DNA of 64,000 bases from Coniferiporia sulphurascens (GCA_002794785.1 NBBA01000003.1:248001-312000), one strand, 5' to 3'. Shown: positions 10,568 through 22,999, counted from the first letter of the stretch. Numbers and translations: made by a program. The notes: generated by a model from the sequence alone, not told the origin.

Positions 10568-13500
10568 CTACGAGTCCCGTCGCCTCGCGTTCGCGAGCAC
10601 AGTATGTGCCAAATCCACATACTCTCTCGAACTCTCTCGATCGGATGCCGAAGAACGTTGAGATTTCTCCCAATGCGCTAGCACGCCGTCCACGAGTGTC
10701 AGGGCCTCCTCTTCCGAATGCTCGTCCACCCATCGCACATACTCCGCTTCACTCCATCCGTGCAGCGAATGAGGAAGTGGCATCTGAGAACGTACAAGGA
10801 TGTGATGAAGAACGATCAATGGGGGTAGGCCCGTCGTATTTTCTGGTGACGACAGTGCGCCGTGATCAAGGAAGAGAAGCGGTCTGAAACGAAGGCACCC
10901 GGATCAATCACCGATCCTTCCCCTTAAGCATCCTCTGGGCATACGAGACGGTGGAACGCACCTCATTGCTCGTAACGCCCGATAGTCATCTCCAATAACG
11001 TCTAACTTAACCCCTCGTTTGTTCTGAGAGCCACCCTCAGCCATGAATGCACTCAGTGCGAACTCCAGTTCCGTCATGTCGCTCGTAAGTTGCAGCTTTC
11101 CACCCTCGCCGAGAGGCTTTGCGATGGAGATATTCAAAACGAAAGAACGTATGGCGTCCTTGACGATCGTTGTCGTCCTGATGACCAGCTATACGTTAGT
11201 TTCCAATCATTCGAGGGTATTTCCTCTTCCGAACGGAAGAGACGCACCATGTTCGAGTAGCATCACCGACGTTATACTTCGCGAGCACTTCTGCCTTGAC
11301 GAAGTTCAGCTTGTCAACGAGGTCTTTCATGTACATGCTTGTGCCTCCCATTCCAGAAGACGGGTCTGGTGCCTTTGCAAGGTCCATTTTGTGCACCTTC
11401 CCTATGATAGCGTTAAGTTCCCGCCGGATAGCAGCGAGCAAGGGGTCCACTATTTTGTTGAAGACACGGCGCATGTCCTGTTAGTTTATTAGCTAAATTC
11501 TGGACAAGCAGGTGAACCACGATTTAATTACTTCTATCGGGGGTTGTATTATCGAAGCAACGCTTTCCTCCTCTATTGCACTGAGACGCGCGGCACAATG
11601 ATACAAACAAGTTGCCACTTGCGCGTTCTGCGTCTGCTGAGGAGTGCTGACAGGACCCAACAAGCTAGTCGCCCATCTATCCCGAACGATCTGCATTTCC
11701 GTACTCATCAAGATCGCCCAATTCTTCGAGGCACGCCCGGAGTCAATTAAAGACGTACCAGTGGATCCAATCTCGTCAACAGCAACTCCATGCTCGACTG
11801 GACATTCTTCGCAACAGCTTTGATGAGCAGTGGGTCGAACTTCGCCGCATCTAACTCATTTGATGCTGTGCGCGCGATGCTGATACCTTCGCCCATGGCT
11901 GGCGGAGATCTGGCACCGCCAGCCACAGACTGGGCGACGACCTCGTTTAATCGATTAGCCGAGCGTTGAAGGTAAGATTGCTCAAAGACTGAAAGTGCCC
12001 GAAGGATCAGAATTGTTTCTTGACTATAGGCGGGAATATCAGCAAAAGAAATGACTTCTGATGATGAAGGCTAAAATGACCTCTGCTTCTCCTGAGTGTA
12101 CGTTGTGTCTGTATGCACAGCGATTTTGGCGAAGAACTCATGAAAGAGCCGCAACAGGCGGGGATACCCCGTACTCAGTGTTTGTTGCATAAATGTTGAA
12201 CCTGGAGTTTATGTGAGACTCAAGTGGGTGGAAAAGCGTAATTACATTGACGTACTTCGTGTCGCGTCTTTGCATTGTTTCTCGAGCGTCCGCGCCAGAA
12301 CGGTCCAAAACGTCGCGCTAGGTTTATTTTCGAGAACCTAATGCATTGAAATGAAAAAGGCAGAAGAGAATTCAAATTAGGACGAGACCCGTCCCAGGAT
12401 CGGCCAATACTCGGCGTACCTTCATCGCCTCGTCCATGAACTTCGTTTGCGTTACCGTGTCCTTTTTGAGCAGTAAAACTTTCTCGAGAGTGTATACCTT
12501 GATACAGCAATCCGCCAACTCTTCGATCAAAGTCTCGAGACGAGCCCACAGCGCCGCCGTCCACTGCGGCGCCGTCACATTCGTGGGCTCCGTCCGGACC
12601 CGAGACCTATAAAGTATACCATGCGACGCAGGTGCGGGTTCTACATTCAAAGTTTCAACTAAGTAAAACGCCAAAGAAAAAGCGAAGCTACGCCAGGAAA
12701 AGGACGGAAAAGGACGGAAAACACACCTTTCGCGTTCACTTCTTTAGATATCCGCGCCATGTCAAAAGCGAGTTTAATGCGTTGCTCGACAGCATCCGTC
12801 AAATCTGCAAGAAGAGATTGCACGAGGTTCGGGAGCACACGCAGGTTATGAGCTGTCTGGAGCGACGATGCAAGGAGCGAGCGATTCTAAACACAAGCGT
12901 ATTAGATCAATTTCGATAAGCAAAACAACGCGTTTATTTTGTGAATAGCATCGAATGCCGTACAAAGAATAAACTTTAGCGAATCTACGTACGAGGGAAG
13001 CCAAGCCTGTCAGGACCATCGTCTCCATCTCTGTGGTGATCTTCGCGCGGGCTGCCTCGATGGCTGGTACGTGCCCAGTAACGGCACGGATAGATCGAAG
13101 AGGGATTTCGCTAGTTTCCGCATCCTCGCGGTAGACGTCGTCCACGTCCACGCCTTCGGAGGAAGGCTCGGCAGGAGGATCGAGAAGAGCAACTACGATT
13201 AGATAGAAAAATAAGTAAATATAATGGCTTCTATCCTCCTGGCGCTTACCCAGCTCAGCAACACTCAATGCGGCCTTTGCAATTGCCCGTTCCTTCTCGC
13301 CCTCACTGCCCAGGCTCGACAAGTCATCCGGCGTTTTCCGTTCCGAGACGCTTGGCCTGCTGCTGTGTTTATCTTTCTCTCCTCTCTCGTTTTTCCCGCT
13401 TTTGGATCCCGCATCTTTACCGTTCGCTGCTGTCTCCGTGTCCATTCCGGCTGACACACGCGCGAGCTCGGCCATCTGAGTGTCAAGCCGGCGTGCAACA

Positions 13501-14629
13501 ACGACAAAACGCGCAGTTCGACGAAGAGCATCAGCAGCACACTGAAGGCGAGCCAGGCGTGTTGCATACACGCCGAGTGCAGTGTATGGCGTTCGAACCT
13601 TCGTGCGTAGTCTGTTTTAAGTTGACGGGTTGCATTGTATGAGTTCCCCCGCATTTTGATTTTAGGAAAAGTCCCAGCGGGTTTCGTGATGGAAGATCGA
13701 AGGACCATACAAGGGGAGCACCCGATGCACGGTGAGGGTGCATGTAGGAAGTGTAATAGACAAGAGGTTAGACGACCATTGAATTTCGTCGAGAAGACCA
13801 GATATTAGATAGAACACAGCCGGGCCGCCAAGATAGATGATAGTCGACCAGAGTAAAACGGACGAATTTCCGAAAGTAGAATTCGGGAGTTATCGAAGTC
13901 GCGTTTTTGAGGAAAGGCAGAGATCAGACCATGAACATGAGGTAAAAGATAAACAGTATTCAAGGAGTTAGGGCCCAGTGTCTTCAATGCAATACAGAAA
14001 AGGGATGGAGGGCAACGCACTTGTCTTGAGAAGCAGAAACTTCGTCCAGGCCCGACTGCACAGTTCGCAACTTCTCTTGCAGCGTACCAACGCCTGCAGC
14101 CTGGACGAGTAGAGCTTCATGATTGGACGTCACCTGCGGAGATTCGGGGAGATCCAGGAAGAGTACAGGGAAATTACAAAAAGACACAGATAGCGAGGTC
14201 GACAACGCGTGTGTAGCGGGGTAGATAAGAATAGTGCGATTGATATCATTATTGGGCGTCGAGTACCAGTAAAGGGTCAAATTGGTTGGATCTGTCAATG
14301 GAGCGGACGTATAAGGATATAATAAGGACGCACCACGTTCTTTAGCTGCTTAGACACATCGTCAATACCCACAGTCAACTTTGAGATGGCGACTGAAATG
14401 TCCTCCTTTGCCGGCTCGCTCAGTGAAGATAAGGCAAACGCCTGTTTTGATGCCTTCCCATCCGGTAGCTGAAGCGCGCCCGTAGGTGGGGGAAATGGCT
14501 CGCCCGCGAGGATAGCGTTCGCGTATTCGTTCGCGTCAAAATTGGGGACAGCGAATGCAGCGTATAGCGTATCTGAACGCGCGTGTCAGATAGGCAGAGT
14601 GTTCCAGTGTGCATAGACTAACCAGCCAT
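10568..14629 (-). CDS. COG5: Conserved oligomeric Golgi complex subunit 5
   Basis: Subunit of the eight-member COG tether for retrograde vesicles within the Golgi. The start is a 7-nt coding exon (ATGGCTG at 14629-14623) joined across a GTTAGT intron to give MADTLYAAFAVPNFDANEYA. Next come EPAKEDISVAISKLTVGIDD and VTSNHEALLVQAAGVGTLQE, the N-terminal coiled-coil segment that typifies COG5. After a 409-nt intron (13612-14020) follow KVRTPYTALG and ARLQCAADALRRTARFVV, then a charged, low-complexity insert (about 13440-13290) that is probably a disordered loop. Downstream exons carry helical C-terminal repeats (for example RRVFNKIVDPLLAAIRREL, 11474-11420). The last exon has PLLFLDHGALSSPE and LPHSLHGWSEAEYVRWVDE, ending at the stop 10568-10570. 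The subunit identity rests on the N-terminal and C-terminal blocks. Confidence 0.88.
13612..14020 (-). other. Unusually long intron of COG5 (409 nt)
   Basis: The donor is GACAA/GTGCG at 14020 and the acceptor is AAAACAG/A at 13612. Joining gives Q-D-K-L-R-T-K-V-R-T in frame. Most other introns in the window are 50-60 nt. No coding frame inside it resembles a known protein. Confidence 0.7.
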
Positions 14630-15007
14630 GGGTTCTATGAAGTTGGCGGTGAGCAAGGCGAGTCCCGCGTCTCTCGATGCCGCCGAGCACGTGTCTCGCG
14701 CTACAGTGCGTGCAGTCTGCAAAAGGAAGTAATCCCACGGTCACTCGCTATCCTCTACGCTGTGCCGACCGGAAGGCTCTAGCACGCGCACGACGAGCAA
14801 AGCACCCGCTGACAATGATGCATAATGCCGGTGAAGCTCAGAATGAAACATACACCACAGCCTCGAGGACTAGGAACCTTTCGTCGGAGCGCCAATCCGA
14901 GTCTTTTGATGGACCAAGTACAGTGACCTGACTGTATGCGCCCTCGCCCAGTCAGTCACCCCCTTTATAAACCCCCTGTCGATTCGTGTCGCCTTTCATC
15001 TCCCGCA
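14630..15007. promoter_or_regulatory. Divergent promoter region, COG5 / Gly-His-rich protein
   Basis: 378 bp between two opposed start codons. A TATA-like TTTATAA at 14964-14970 lies about 38 nt before the ATG at 15008 on the plus strand. No comparable box was seen on the COG5 side. Confidence 0.5.
14964..14970 (+). promoter_or_regulatory. TATA-like box
   Basis: TTTATAA, about 38 nt upstream of the start codon of the Gly/His-rich protein gene. Position and sequence only. Confidence 0.4.
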
Positions 15008-16372
15008 ATGGCGCACTACGATCTTTACCGCACCGCTCCCGGCTGGGGCACCTCCTCCTACCAATTCGTCTCCCCGCAGATTCCCTCCTACCAGCCGCAG
15101 CCCAACTGGGGCGGCCTCGATTACTACAACGCCCACAGCGGCGGCCAGCCCGATCCGTACGTACTTACCGAGCTTCTTCCCGTGATTCTTGGGCGCCAGT
15201 TCCGCTGATCCCTCCCCCGCTCACCGCCTCGCCCACAGACACGTATACGACTATGCGCGCAACAGAGTGCGCAACCACCCCGGTGCGGGCGTCGGTAAAG
15301 AGGAAGCCAAGATCTGGCACAGACGTGCCTACGGTGGACTCGTGCGTACAACTATGTCAACCCCTACCCCACAGCCCACGCCTCCATTCATTTCCTCCGC
15401 TGTGTCACACACGATCTCGAGAACCACTCAGCTGACCTTCGTTATGCAAACGCTCTCCACAGGGTGACATCCGCCGCATGCTCCCCGCCGACATCGGCGC
15501 AGCCGCCGCCTACGAGGTCTGGCGCAACTGGAAGCACCACTACGGCGTATACGGCCAGCCCCTCGCCGGCGACCCCGACAGGCAGCAAGACGCGCTCATA
15601 GGTCTCGCAGTCAGCGAAGGTGCGCACCCTAACCTCCTCCTTACTAACAACAGCAACTAATTACCACACCACACCAGCGAAACGCCTCTGGGACTACACC
15701 GGCCACCCGCCAAACGCATACGGGCGCCTCGAAGCCGTCGAAGCAGCCGCAGGCACCGCCTCGCGCATCCTCACAAACGTCTGGGCGCTCGACGGCGGCG
15801 GCGGCTACAGCCCATACCCCAGCGCCGGCGCCGGCATCGGCGCCGGCCGACTCTCACGACGCGCCTCCGCCGTATCCCTACACGGCCGCTCACTCTCTCA
15901 CGGACGCGGCGCCGCCTCCCCCTTCCTCCCCGACGGCTACGCCAACGCCGGCGGCGGCGGCCTCGCAGGTAGCGCGTACGGCGGAGGGTACGACTACGAG
16001 GACCCCGGAATGGTTGCAGCAGCAACAGCAGGTGCCCTCGCGCGGCGCCGCTCCTTCTCAGGCGCCGCAGGCGCGTACCCGCCCGCCGGCATGCAGTACG
16101 GGACCCCTGTATCTGCGGGATACGGAACGCCCGCGCCCGCGGCGTACGGGACGTACGGAGGCGGGTACGGCGGGGGTTACCCCACACCCGGCGCGCAGCC
16201 CAGCGTGACGGTCATCCAGCCGTCGAGCTCGCATAGGCACGGGCACGGACATCGCCGTCACCGTTCGAGCTCGCGCCACCGATCTGATCGGCACCATCAC
16301 CGCCATAGCGGCAGCTTCGGCGGCGCGAACGGCGGGTACTACGCCGCGAACCCCGTTCCGTACGGGTACTGA
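15008..16372 (+). CDS. Uncharacterised Gly/Tyr/His-rich protein
   Basis: I do not recognise a named family. The ATG at 15008 gives a Tyr/Pro/Gln-rich start (MAHYDLYRTAPGWGTSSYQF). Three short introns follow. The structured part is small: VYDYARNRVRNHPGAGVGKE, then GDIRRMLPADIGAAAAYEVW (about 15465-15520), DRQQDALIGLAVSE and KRLWDYTGHPPNAYGRLEAV, an alpha-helical block I recall from other Agaricomycete hypothetical proteins and that loosely resembles CipC-type stress proteins. The remaining 200 or so residues are low complexity: Gly/Ala/Tyr-rich repeats (GYGTPAPAAYGTYGGGY) and a His/Arg/Ser stretch (RHGHGHRRHRSSSRHR, about 16230-16310). The tail could bind metal or be disordered and phase-separating; that is inference. 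It shares a divergent promoter with COG5. Confidence 0.75.
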
Positions 16373-16833
16373 GGATCTTCGTCCCTCGGGCCTACACAAT
16401 GAGATCCAGAGCTGTATATGCTATATACTGTAACACTACTTCCCGCCCTTCGCGATAACTTATTCTTCCTCATGAGCAATGTTTACCTTGCAACCTTTGA
16501 TAGTCTGCTGTAAAGTGTAATAAGTAATCTCATAAAAATTTTGCTTCCGCTTGTCTACCCCGGACTTTTCGATTCCGGGATTGAATCGATCGGGGATCAC
16601 ACCAGATGGTGGTGTTTGAAAAATACAATTTTGCGTCAGTCAGGGAAACAGAAGCAATACATTCATGCAGGGTCGGAGGGAGAGCACGAAACTCATTCGA
16701 GGTCACAAAAAACGGAGAAATAAAAGGGGGGAAGGAGGGAAGCAAGGAAAATACCACCCAGCAGACGGACGACCCGAAAGGACAGCACCGCTATTTATCT
16801 ATGCGCGCTGCAGTGTACATCACGTAGAACCTC
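16373..16833. other. Convergent intergenic region
   Basis: Lies between the stops of two convergent genes. It should hold both 3' untranslated regions. The purine-rich stretch at about 16720-16750 is low complexity. No gene seen. Confidence 0.5.
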
Positions 16834-18360
16834 TCACACCTTGAGCGCCTTGATACTCCTACCCATCGCGATCGCGACCCACTCTCCCGGCGCAGTCGAA
16901 TGACCCGACGCCATCGTCATCCCGGCGATCTGCGGACTCCAGCACAAATTGCTAATCTCCGACGGCGCAGTGTACGCAAGGATGGGGTCCGTCAGTACTT
17001 TTGCCTTTTTCGACGACCCGGACGTCGAGGATGATGACGAGGGCGAGGCGCCGGAGGACGCCCCGCTTGTCCGTGGTGAGTTTGGCCCCCCGCGGGTTTG
17101 CTGCTGCTGCTGCTGCTGCTGTTGCTGCGAGAGCGAGCTCGACGGCGGCCGTATGGGCTGCTGCGTGATATCCCAAAGAAGCAGCTGGCAGTCGTCCGCT
17201 AATGAAAAGTTACACTGTAAGTCGAGATCGGGATCGTATTAACTCCACTTACCCGCCGTCGCCAACAAAGGCTGGTCCGCAGAGCCCCACCCGAGAGCAT
17301 TTATTGGCCCTTTGTGCGCTTTTAGCTCGAGGACGGGTTGGCCGGGGCTGCGCATATCCAATATCTGTACATCGTTGTTATCAATATGGAACGTGCTCAT
17401 GTAATTCGCGTCGGCGGGATTGAACGCGATGCGCAGCAGCGGCGCAGTCGCAGGACGGCCCGCCGCCGCCGCACTGGCAGCAGCCGCGCTCTGCGGCTTC
17501 GGCATAGGCGTCTCGTACAGGATCGTCGAATGCTCGAGCGAGCGGAGGTCAAACGCACGGAGCGAGCCGTCCGCGCCGACACTGACGAATATGTCCGTCG
17601 AGCCGGGCAGCCACGCGACGTCGTACACCTCGCGGTCGTGCGCGATGAGCTGGGTGACCGCGCTCGCAGTCTCGATGTTCCACACGGTGCACGTCGTGTC
17701 GATCGAGGACGTCACGATCATCGACGGTGTCTTCTCGTTCCACGAGAAGTTCGTGATCGGCGCGCCCGTGTTCCCCGGCTGCTGCACTTTCGACTGCGCG
17801 GGAGGGGAGAAGACTCAGCGCGCGGTATTGGAGGAGGACAGTGGGCGACGACGCACCCCAGATAGCGTGCTCTTCAGCGTAAGCCTATGGCCCCCGCCAG
17901 ACTGCTTAGCACCAACATACGCAGCACCAGGCGGTGGGGCCGCGTCACCCGCATATTCCCACACGCGCAGGGCATCACCCGACGTCGCAAGAAGCTCCGC
18001 ACCAGCTGCACCTATCGTCGCCGCCGCGGGGGGCTGCCACTGTACACTGGTAGCAGGGTATCCATGGTGAGCCTCGACGATAGAGACAAAGTCGGCGTGT
18101 TGTGCGTAGTCATAATCGTCTTCGACGAGTACGCGCTCATCCTGGAGGCCAACGACGGCGAGGCGGTTGCGCGCGTCTTCGGTGAAGGAGCCGAGGGCAA
18201 GACGGAACGCGGTGCGCGGGCGCGCGTGCTGGCCCGGGGCGGGGGTCTTGCACCAGTCGAGGGCGTAGACGGGCCCTGCGGGGGGTCAACAAGGGGACGG
18301 GGCGGACAAGAGTGTATACGCACAGGGGGCCTCGTAATTGAGCAGCGATGTCTGGGTCAT
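16834..18360 (-). CDS. WD40 protein, WDR68/DCAF7 family (AN11/TTG1-like)
   Basis: Seven-blade WD40 scaffold of the WDR68/DCAF7 family, which in animals and plants binds DYRK-type kinases and CUL4-DDB1. Start ATG at 18360 with MTQTSLLNYEAPWPVYALDW across a GTGCGT intron, then FRLALGSFTEDARNRLAVVG, LLATSGDALRVWEY, SWNEKTPSMIVTSSIDTTCT, VWNIETASAVTQLIAHDREV, LPGSTDIFVSVGADGSLRAF, FNPADANYMSTFHIDNNDV and GPINALGWGSADQPLLATAG. These match the conserved order of the family. The last blade is split by a low-complexity insert with ten glutamines (17098-17127) and many Ser, after DDCQLLLWDI. It ends SIKALKV and stop at 16834-16836. Inserts in blades 1, 5 and 7 make it longer (about 450 residues) than animal DCAF7 (about 340). 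Confidence 0.88.
17098..17127 (-). repeat. CAG/CAA repeat encoding ten glutamines
   Basis: On the + strand TTG, seven CTG, TTG, CTG; on the coding strand CAG CAA (CAG)7 CAA, giving Q10 within the C-terminal WD40 insert. The uninterrupted part is seven units, so length variation between strains is plausible. Confidence 0.9.
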
Positions 18361-18827
18361 GTCATGAGTCGGCGCTCGGCCTGTTGCTGCAGCCAGCTCG
18401 TCGTTCAACCAGAGGTCACCGTGCGAATATCTCGATATCCAGATCGGGCAACACTCCAAACCACCCCCTTGCCCCGTTTGAGCTCAGCTTTTGCGCCTCT
18501 TGTCAAGTGTTTGCTGCGGCTCCGTCTGAATCGATAATCTTTTCCCTCCTTTTCTCAGCAAATATTAATCGCAAGTATACCGCACCACGTGCTGATCACG
18601 CGACGCGTCGCGATAGATACTGTTACAATTAAGCAGCATACATACGTACAACACAAAGCGTCGACTAACAATACATACATTTATTATATACATTATACCA
18701 TGAAATGTGCTGCAAAGACAACGTGTGCAAAAAGGCTCGCGTGCTTAGCGGACGTAAATAACATTATCGAGTCCAGCACTCCGGGGTATGCGCCGCAGCG
18801 GAAAACAACGACGGAGAGACGCCTCGC
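18361..18827. other. Intergenic stretch upstream of WDR68-like gene
   Basis: Contains the WDR68-like promoter and the 3' region of the sugar transporter; no gene seen. The 18640-18700 part is A/T-rich with TACATACA-type repeats. Confidence 0.5.
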
Positions 18828-21187
18828 TCACGCAGCCGCTCCGCCAGTCGGCGCGTACGCCTTCGCGCCCTCATGCTCGTACAGCGGCGGGAGCGGGTCA
18901 ACCTTCATTCGGAAAATGTATTTCTTGATATTATGCGGCAGCGCGCGAACCTGGTACGCTGCATGTATGCGCGTCGGTACAGAGAACACCTGGTCGAGCT
19001 CCTCCAGTGAAAGCGCCTTTGTTTCAGGCAGGAACAGCAGGACAAGGAAGAAACCGATGCAACTGGACGAACAGAGAAGGATCAGTTAGATCTGCGGACT
19101 CTTGTGGAAAACCGGAACGGACTTACTTCCATCCAGCATACCAGGCAAAGGCACCTTGTGGCTTGAAGGCACCGAGGAGGCGAGGAAAGGTGATCGAGAC
19201 GATGAAATTGAAGAACCAGGTCGTCGCTGTGGCGAACGACATGCCGATCTCACGAATGTACAGCGGGAAAGCTTCAGCCGAGTACTGGGTCCCGGTGTAA
19301 GCGATATGCATACCGCCCCGAATCGAAGGCACTTACAGTAAATGGAACCGGACCTTCTCCAGGTGAATATACTGCAGTAAAGAGATAAACCCCTAGTGCG
19401 ATCACACCAATATGAGCCTTGGAGGTTTCCGGGATCCAAAACGCAAAGCCAGTCATAAGCAGGAAAAGGGCCATAAGCGGGAAGGTCGTCAGAAGTAGAT
19501 TTCTTCTTCCAAAGGTATCAATGGTCTTGATCGCCGGAAGCGCGAAAAAGAAGTTGACTAGGTTTATTAGGGATCAAATAATGTACGATTGCCCTGGCAT
19601 GTAGAATACGCACCTGCACCGTAACCGAAGCTAGCCAGGAATGCCTGGGCATTAGAGAAGCTCGCCTGAAGGAAGATATTCGTCGAATAATATGCTATCG
19701 CGTTAATCCCACAAAATTGCTGCATGAACATAACGATGAATGAAGCTAATGCCGCACGACGGTTGCGCAGCACGCTGAACAGCTCTTTGTAGCGGTTCCC
19801 GCGGACGAGCGAATTTTCTACCTCAAGCAAAACATGGATGTCTAACCGAGCAATTAGACCGTCTGATCAAATGTGAAGGCAGACGAGATGGACTTACAAT
19901 AAAGGTCACGAGCAGCTTGGATAGGATGATTACGCAGTCGCTCGAGGCTCCGGTAGGCCTTGTCGTATTTTCCTTTCGACATGAGCCACCGTGGACTCTC
20001 CGGACAGAAGAAGACTTGGCTCATGACCACCAGAGCTGGCATCCCTGCACTCGCAAGCATGAGACGCCAGTTCAAACCAGTGATGTGTCGCGTATTTCCG
20101 ACATTCAAAAATATGAGGTCGGAAACAAAGCCTAGCATGATTCCAAAAGCTAGAAAAAGGCCGTCAGACTCGATCATAGTATTCTATGCGAATTGTAGGT
20201 ACCGGTAAATGTCTGCCACAGCATTACGAGTCCACCTCTTATGGCTGCTGGAGCACACTCGGCGGAATAAACGGGAACCGTAGATGATTTTGGTCCGATG
20301 CCCAGGCCAAGAACAAAACGTGCAGCCTGAGGAAAGTCTGGTAAGCATCCTGCCCGAAGGATCCGCTAGCTAACACTTACGAAGAGGTGAGGCCATGAGT
20401 TGGTTACGCCTTGCCAAATGCAAGCAAGAAACGAGATTGTTGCCGTGATGAAAATGGTGCCTCGACGTCCGAACATTTTATTTAATGGGTCAGTCAGCCA
20501 GCACCCCAGAACAGCGCAGCACAGCTAGAAGGCGGGGGAATGTGAGTACCGGTGCAATTAAAACATTCAAACCGAAGGACGAACGTAGGGAGCCGAGTTA
20601 ACGAGGCCGAGTAGCCATTGATGCTGACTCGCATTAGGGGACCCGCTAGTTGTGTCTATACCAAATTGCGGGGCGAAAAATATTTGAGCGCCGTTAATGA
20701 CGGTTTCATCCATTCCCTGAACTGCAGCAGCGACGGCACACATAATACAAAGCCTGCAACAAACCACCAAGTCAGAAAAAAAAGCGCATACAGCGACTTC
20801 AAATGATCATTGAACACACCAGTACAAAGACTTGGGCTGATGCCATCGGTGGGTCAACTCTCTCCTGAGAACCTCTTTCTCCTCCTCCGAGAGGATGTCG
20901 ATGCCCTCAAAACCAACCGGGTCCTGAGCGACGAGCGCGCCTTTGGCGAATTCTTCCTGAAGATGGCCGAGGCCGTGCTTCCGGGCGAAGGCGGCGCCAT
21001 CGCGCATGAGCTGATCTTGGGGGATACCAGCAAGGGGGTTCGCGAGCTTGGCGTTGATGCTCGCTATGTTGGGGTCGACATCGATACCCGCGGAAGACTC
21101 GTCCTTGGAGGGAGCAGAGACATGGTCGGAGAAGGACTCGGTAGGCTTTTCGATGAAAGTGTCATCGTTCTTGAGCTTTTCCGACAT
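18828..21187 (-). CDS. MFS sugar transporter, tandem copy 1
   Basis: Twelve-TM proton-coupled sugar-porter family member (about 550 residues, usual size). The ATG at 21187 begins [14 protein letters not shown], followed by a soluble N-terminal segment with [14 protein letters not shown] and [14 protein letters not shown], shared with copy 2. Then TM1 ([20 protein letters not shown]), the loop [15 protein letters not shown] (R-G-R-R-type motif), [33 protein letters not shown] (the PESPR motif ending TM6), [20 protein letters not shown] (TM7), [14 protein letters not shown], and [15 protein letters not shown] (PETK motif after TM12). Introns interrupt the 3' half at 4 places (near 19890, 19590, 19310, 19105), all with phase-consistent joins. 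It stops at 18828-18830. The substrate is probably a sugar or polyol, but motifs do not decide which. It is a head-to-tail paralogue of 23000-25325. Confidence 0.9.
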
Positions 21188-22999
21188 TTTCAGCGGGGGG
21201 GAAGGAGGGGAAGCGGGGAAGCTGGGGGTCAATGCAGAGCAAAGGGAGCGAGAAGGTGGGGATTGCGGCTGGAGTGGCTGGATCTTATATAAGACGGTGA
21301 CGAGAGACGGCGGGGATTACGCAGATCAACTAAGCCGCGCAGTATTGATGGGTACAGGAGATGTGCTCCACCCGGCGCGGAAAATGTTCAATGGAGTGCT
21401 CAGTGATGGCTCGACCAGCACCGAGGACGGTGTATATATACTAAACGCACCAGAAGATCGATAAAACGCTGGTGGAGTACGCAGTGCATCCAGCAGCCGC
21501 ATCGCCGCCGGAGCCTGTAGGAAGGATAGTCAGCCAAGAGCATCCTCCCGACACAAGCAACATATGGAGAGTCGGACTGGTATGTGCCCGATATGATCTC
21601 GATCCACACCCACTTTGGGCCGGTGACGCGCACTTCACGCCTCCGCATTCTTTATCAGGAAGGACCCCATTTCCACACGTGAGCCCGCCGTTTACGTCCC
21701 AAGCTCCGTCGGCCCACCCCGACGCCTGTGCCCCAAATCTCGCACATACGGCCGCTGTGTGACTCGCTCAAAAGCCAGCTTACTCGATGGAAAAAATCAT
21801 CCCAAAAGGAAAATTACAGCATTCCAACATTCTCTTAATAGCGTTCCAAGCCCGAAGCCGCACCCCCCGTGATCCTATCTTCTGGGTTCCGATTCCGCGG
21901 GCTCCATCGATAGGCTACGGTTACAGTACATCCAGCACATTCAGAAGTACTCCCTGATAGGTACGCGGATCCGGAGGAAAAGATAAAGGGCCACATCCAA
22001 TGTTCATGTGACGTCGTTGCATCGCATCGCTACACAAGAGAGTAACCCGTCATCGTGCTCCGGAATGCAGGAAGCACGGATTCGGACACGCGTATCATGC
22101 ACATCCGCTAATAGTTAGCGCCAGTACTGATCCTCTACGAAGCTCAAGGCACAGGCGGGAGAATTCTCCCCATCAGCTCGCTTCAAGGAATACCTGTTAC
22201 CTCCTCCCCGCATAAACGGACAAACGGCCGTGTTGCGTCCGCCTGTTACCGTCCATACCGTCCGGAGTCAATACAACACTAATTTTGTGTCCACAAGTTG
22301 TCATATCCGAACTTATCGGGACGAAAACACGTTTTTTACTTCGCTTATCCCCCCGATTCGACGCCGACGCTGACGCGGCAAGGCACCGACCGTTCGTCCC
22401 CGCGGGGATTTGCCTTCTGTTATTCTAGATCTCCTCATGACACGGGGAACAAACCCGAATATAGTGATTTGCTATGGCCTTTTTTCCGCAATTTGAGTAA
22501 AGTGTACCTACTTATCCATCAACTGTATTGTTTTTGGGATATAGGGGAATGCTAAATCCAGAATATAGAAGACGGACATTAAGGAATCACAAATAGCAGA
22601 CAAATTTACAATTTCAATAAGGATATAGGAAGCGGCCATATCCGGATTTGCTCCAGTGTGACCTTCTGACCTTTTTCGTGTACTAACTCTATTTCGGAGG
22701 AGGTCGAGGACACTGAATCCTGTCATGTACCTTTACAACCACTCTCGTAGTGTTCCATATGTCAATAATGTTATTTCGTGGTAAAAAAATCCTATGGAAA
22801 TCGTAAACGGTGAACAACAACAAAAAAGCTAGTGATACACGTATGGCTCAGTGGTACGGTCGCGCCCTCCACACCCTGGAATGGAGTGGCGGGGCACCCC
22901 CCACCACCGCCCATGTCGTAAAGACATCACAACATTATAACAACATCCACAACAAGTAACATCCAGACAACAAACAGACATTTTTTATCGTCTCACAAC
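21188..22999. other. 1.8 kb spacer between tandem sugar transporters
   Basis: No supported gene. The right part (21188-21300) is the promoter and leader of copy 1, with a G-rich run on the + strand at 21195-21229. The rest shows only short open frames without family resemblance. At 22845-22900 there is an A-box-like TGGCTCAGTGG and a short hairpin but no tRNA B box. Confidence 0.5.
21284..21291 (-). promoter_or_regulatory. TATA box of sugar transporter copy 1
   Basis: TATATAAG on the minus strand, 97 nt upstream of the ATG at 21187. The paralogue has TATATAAA at an equivalent distance (100 nt). Confidence 0.6.

Noticed and set aside
22840..22905. tRNA-like or SINE-like element (TGGCTCAGTGG A-box motif plus hairpin)
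   Set aside because: No B box (GGTTCGANNCC), D arm does not pair, and no acceptor stem can be drawn.
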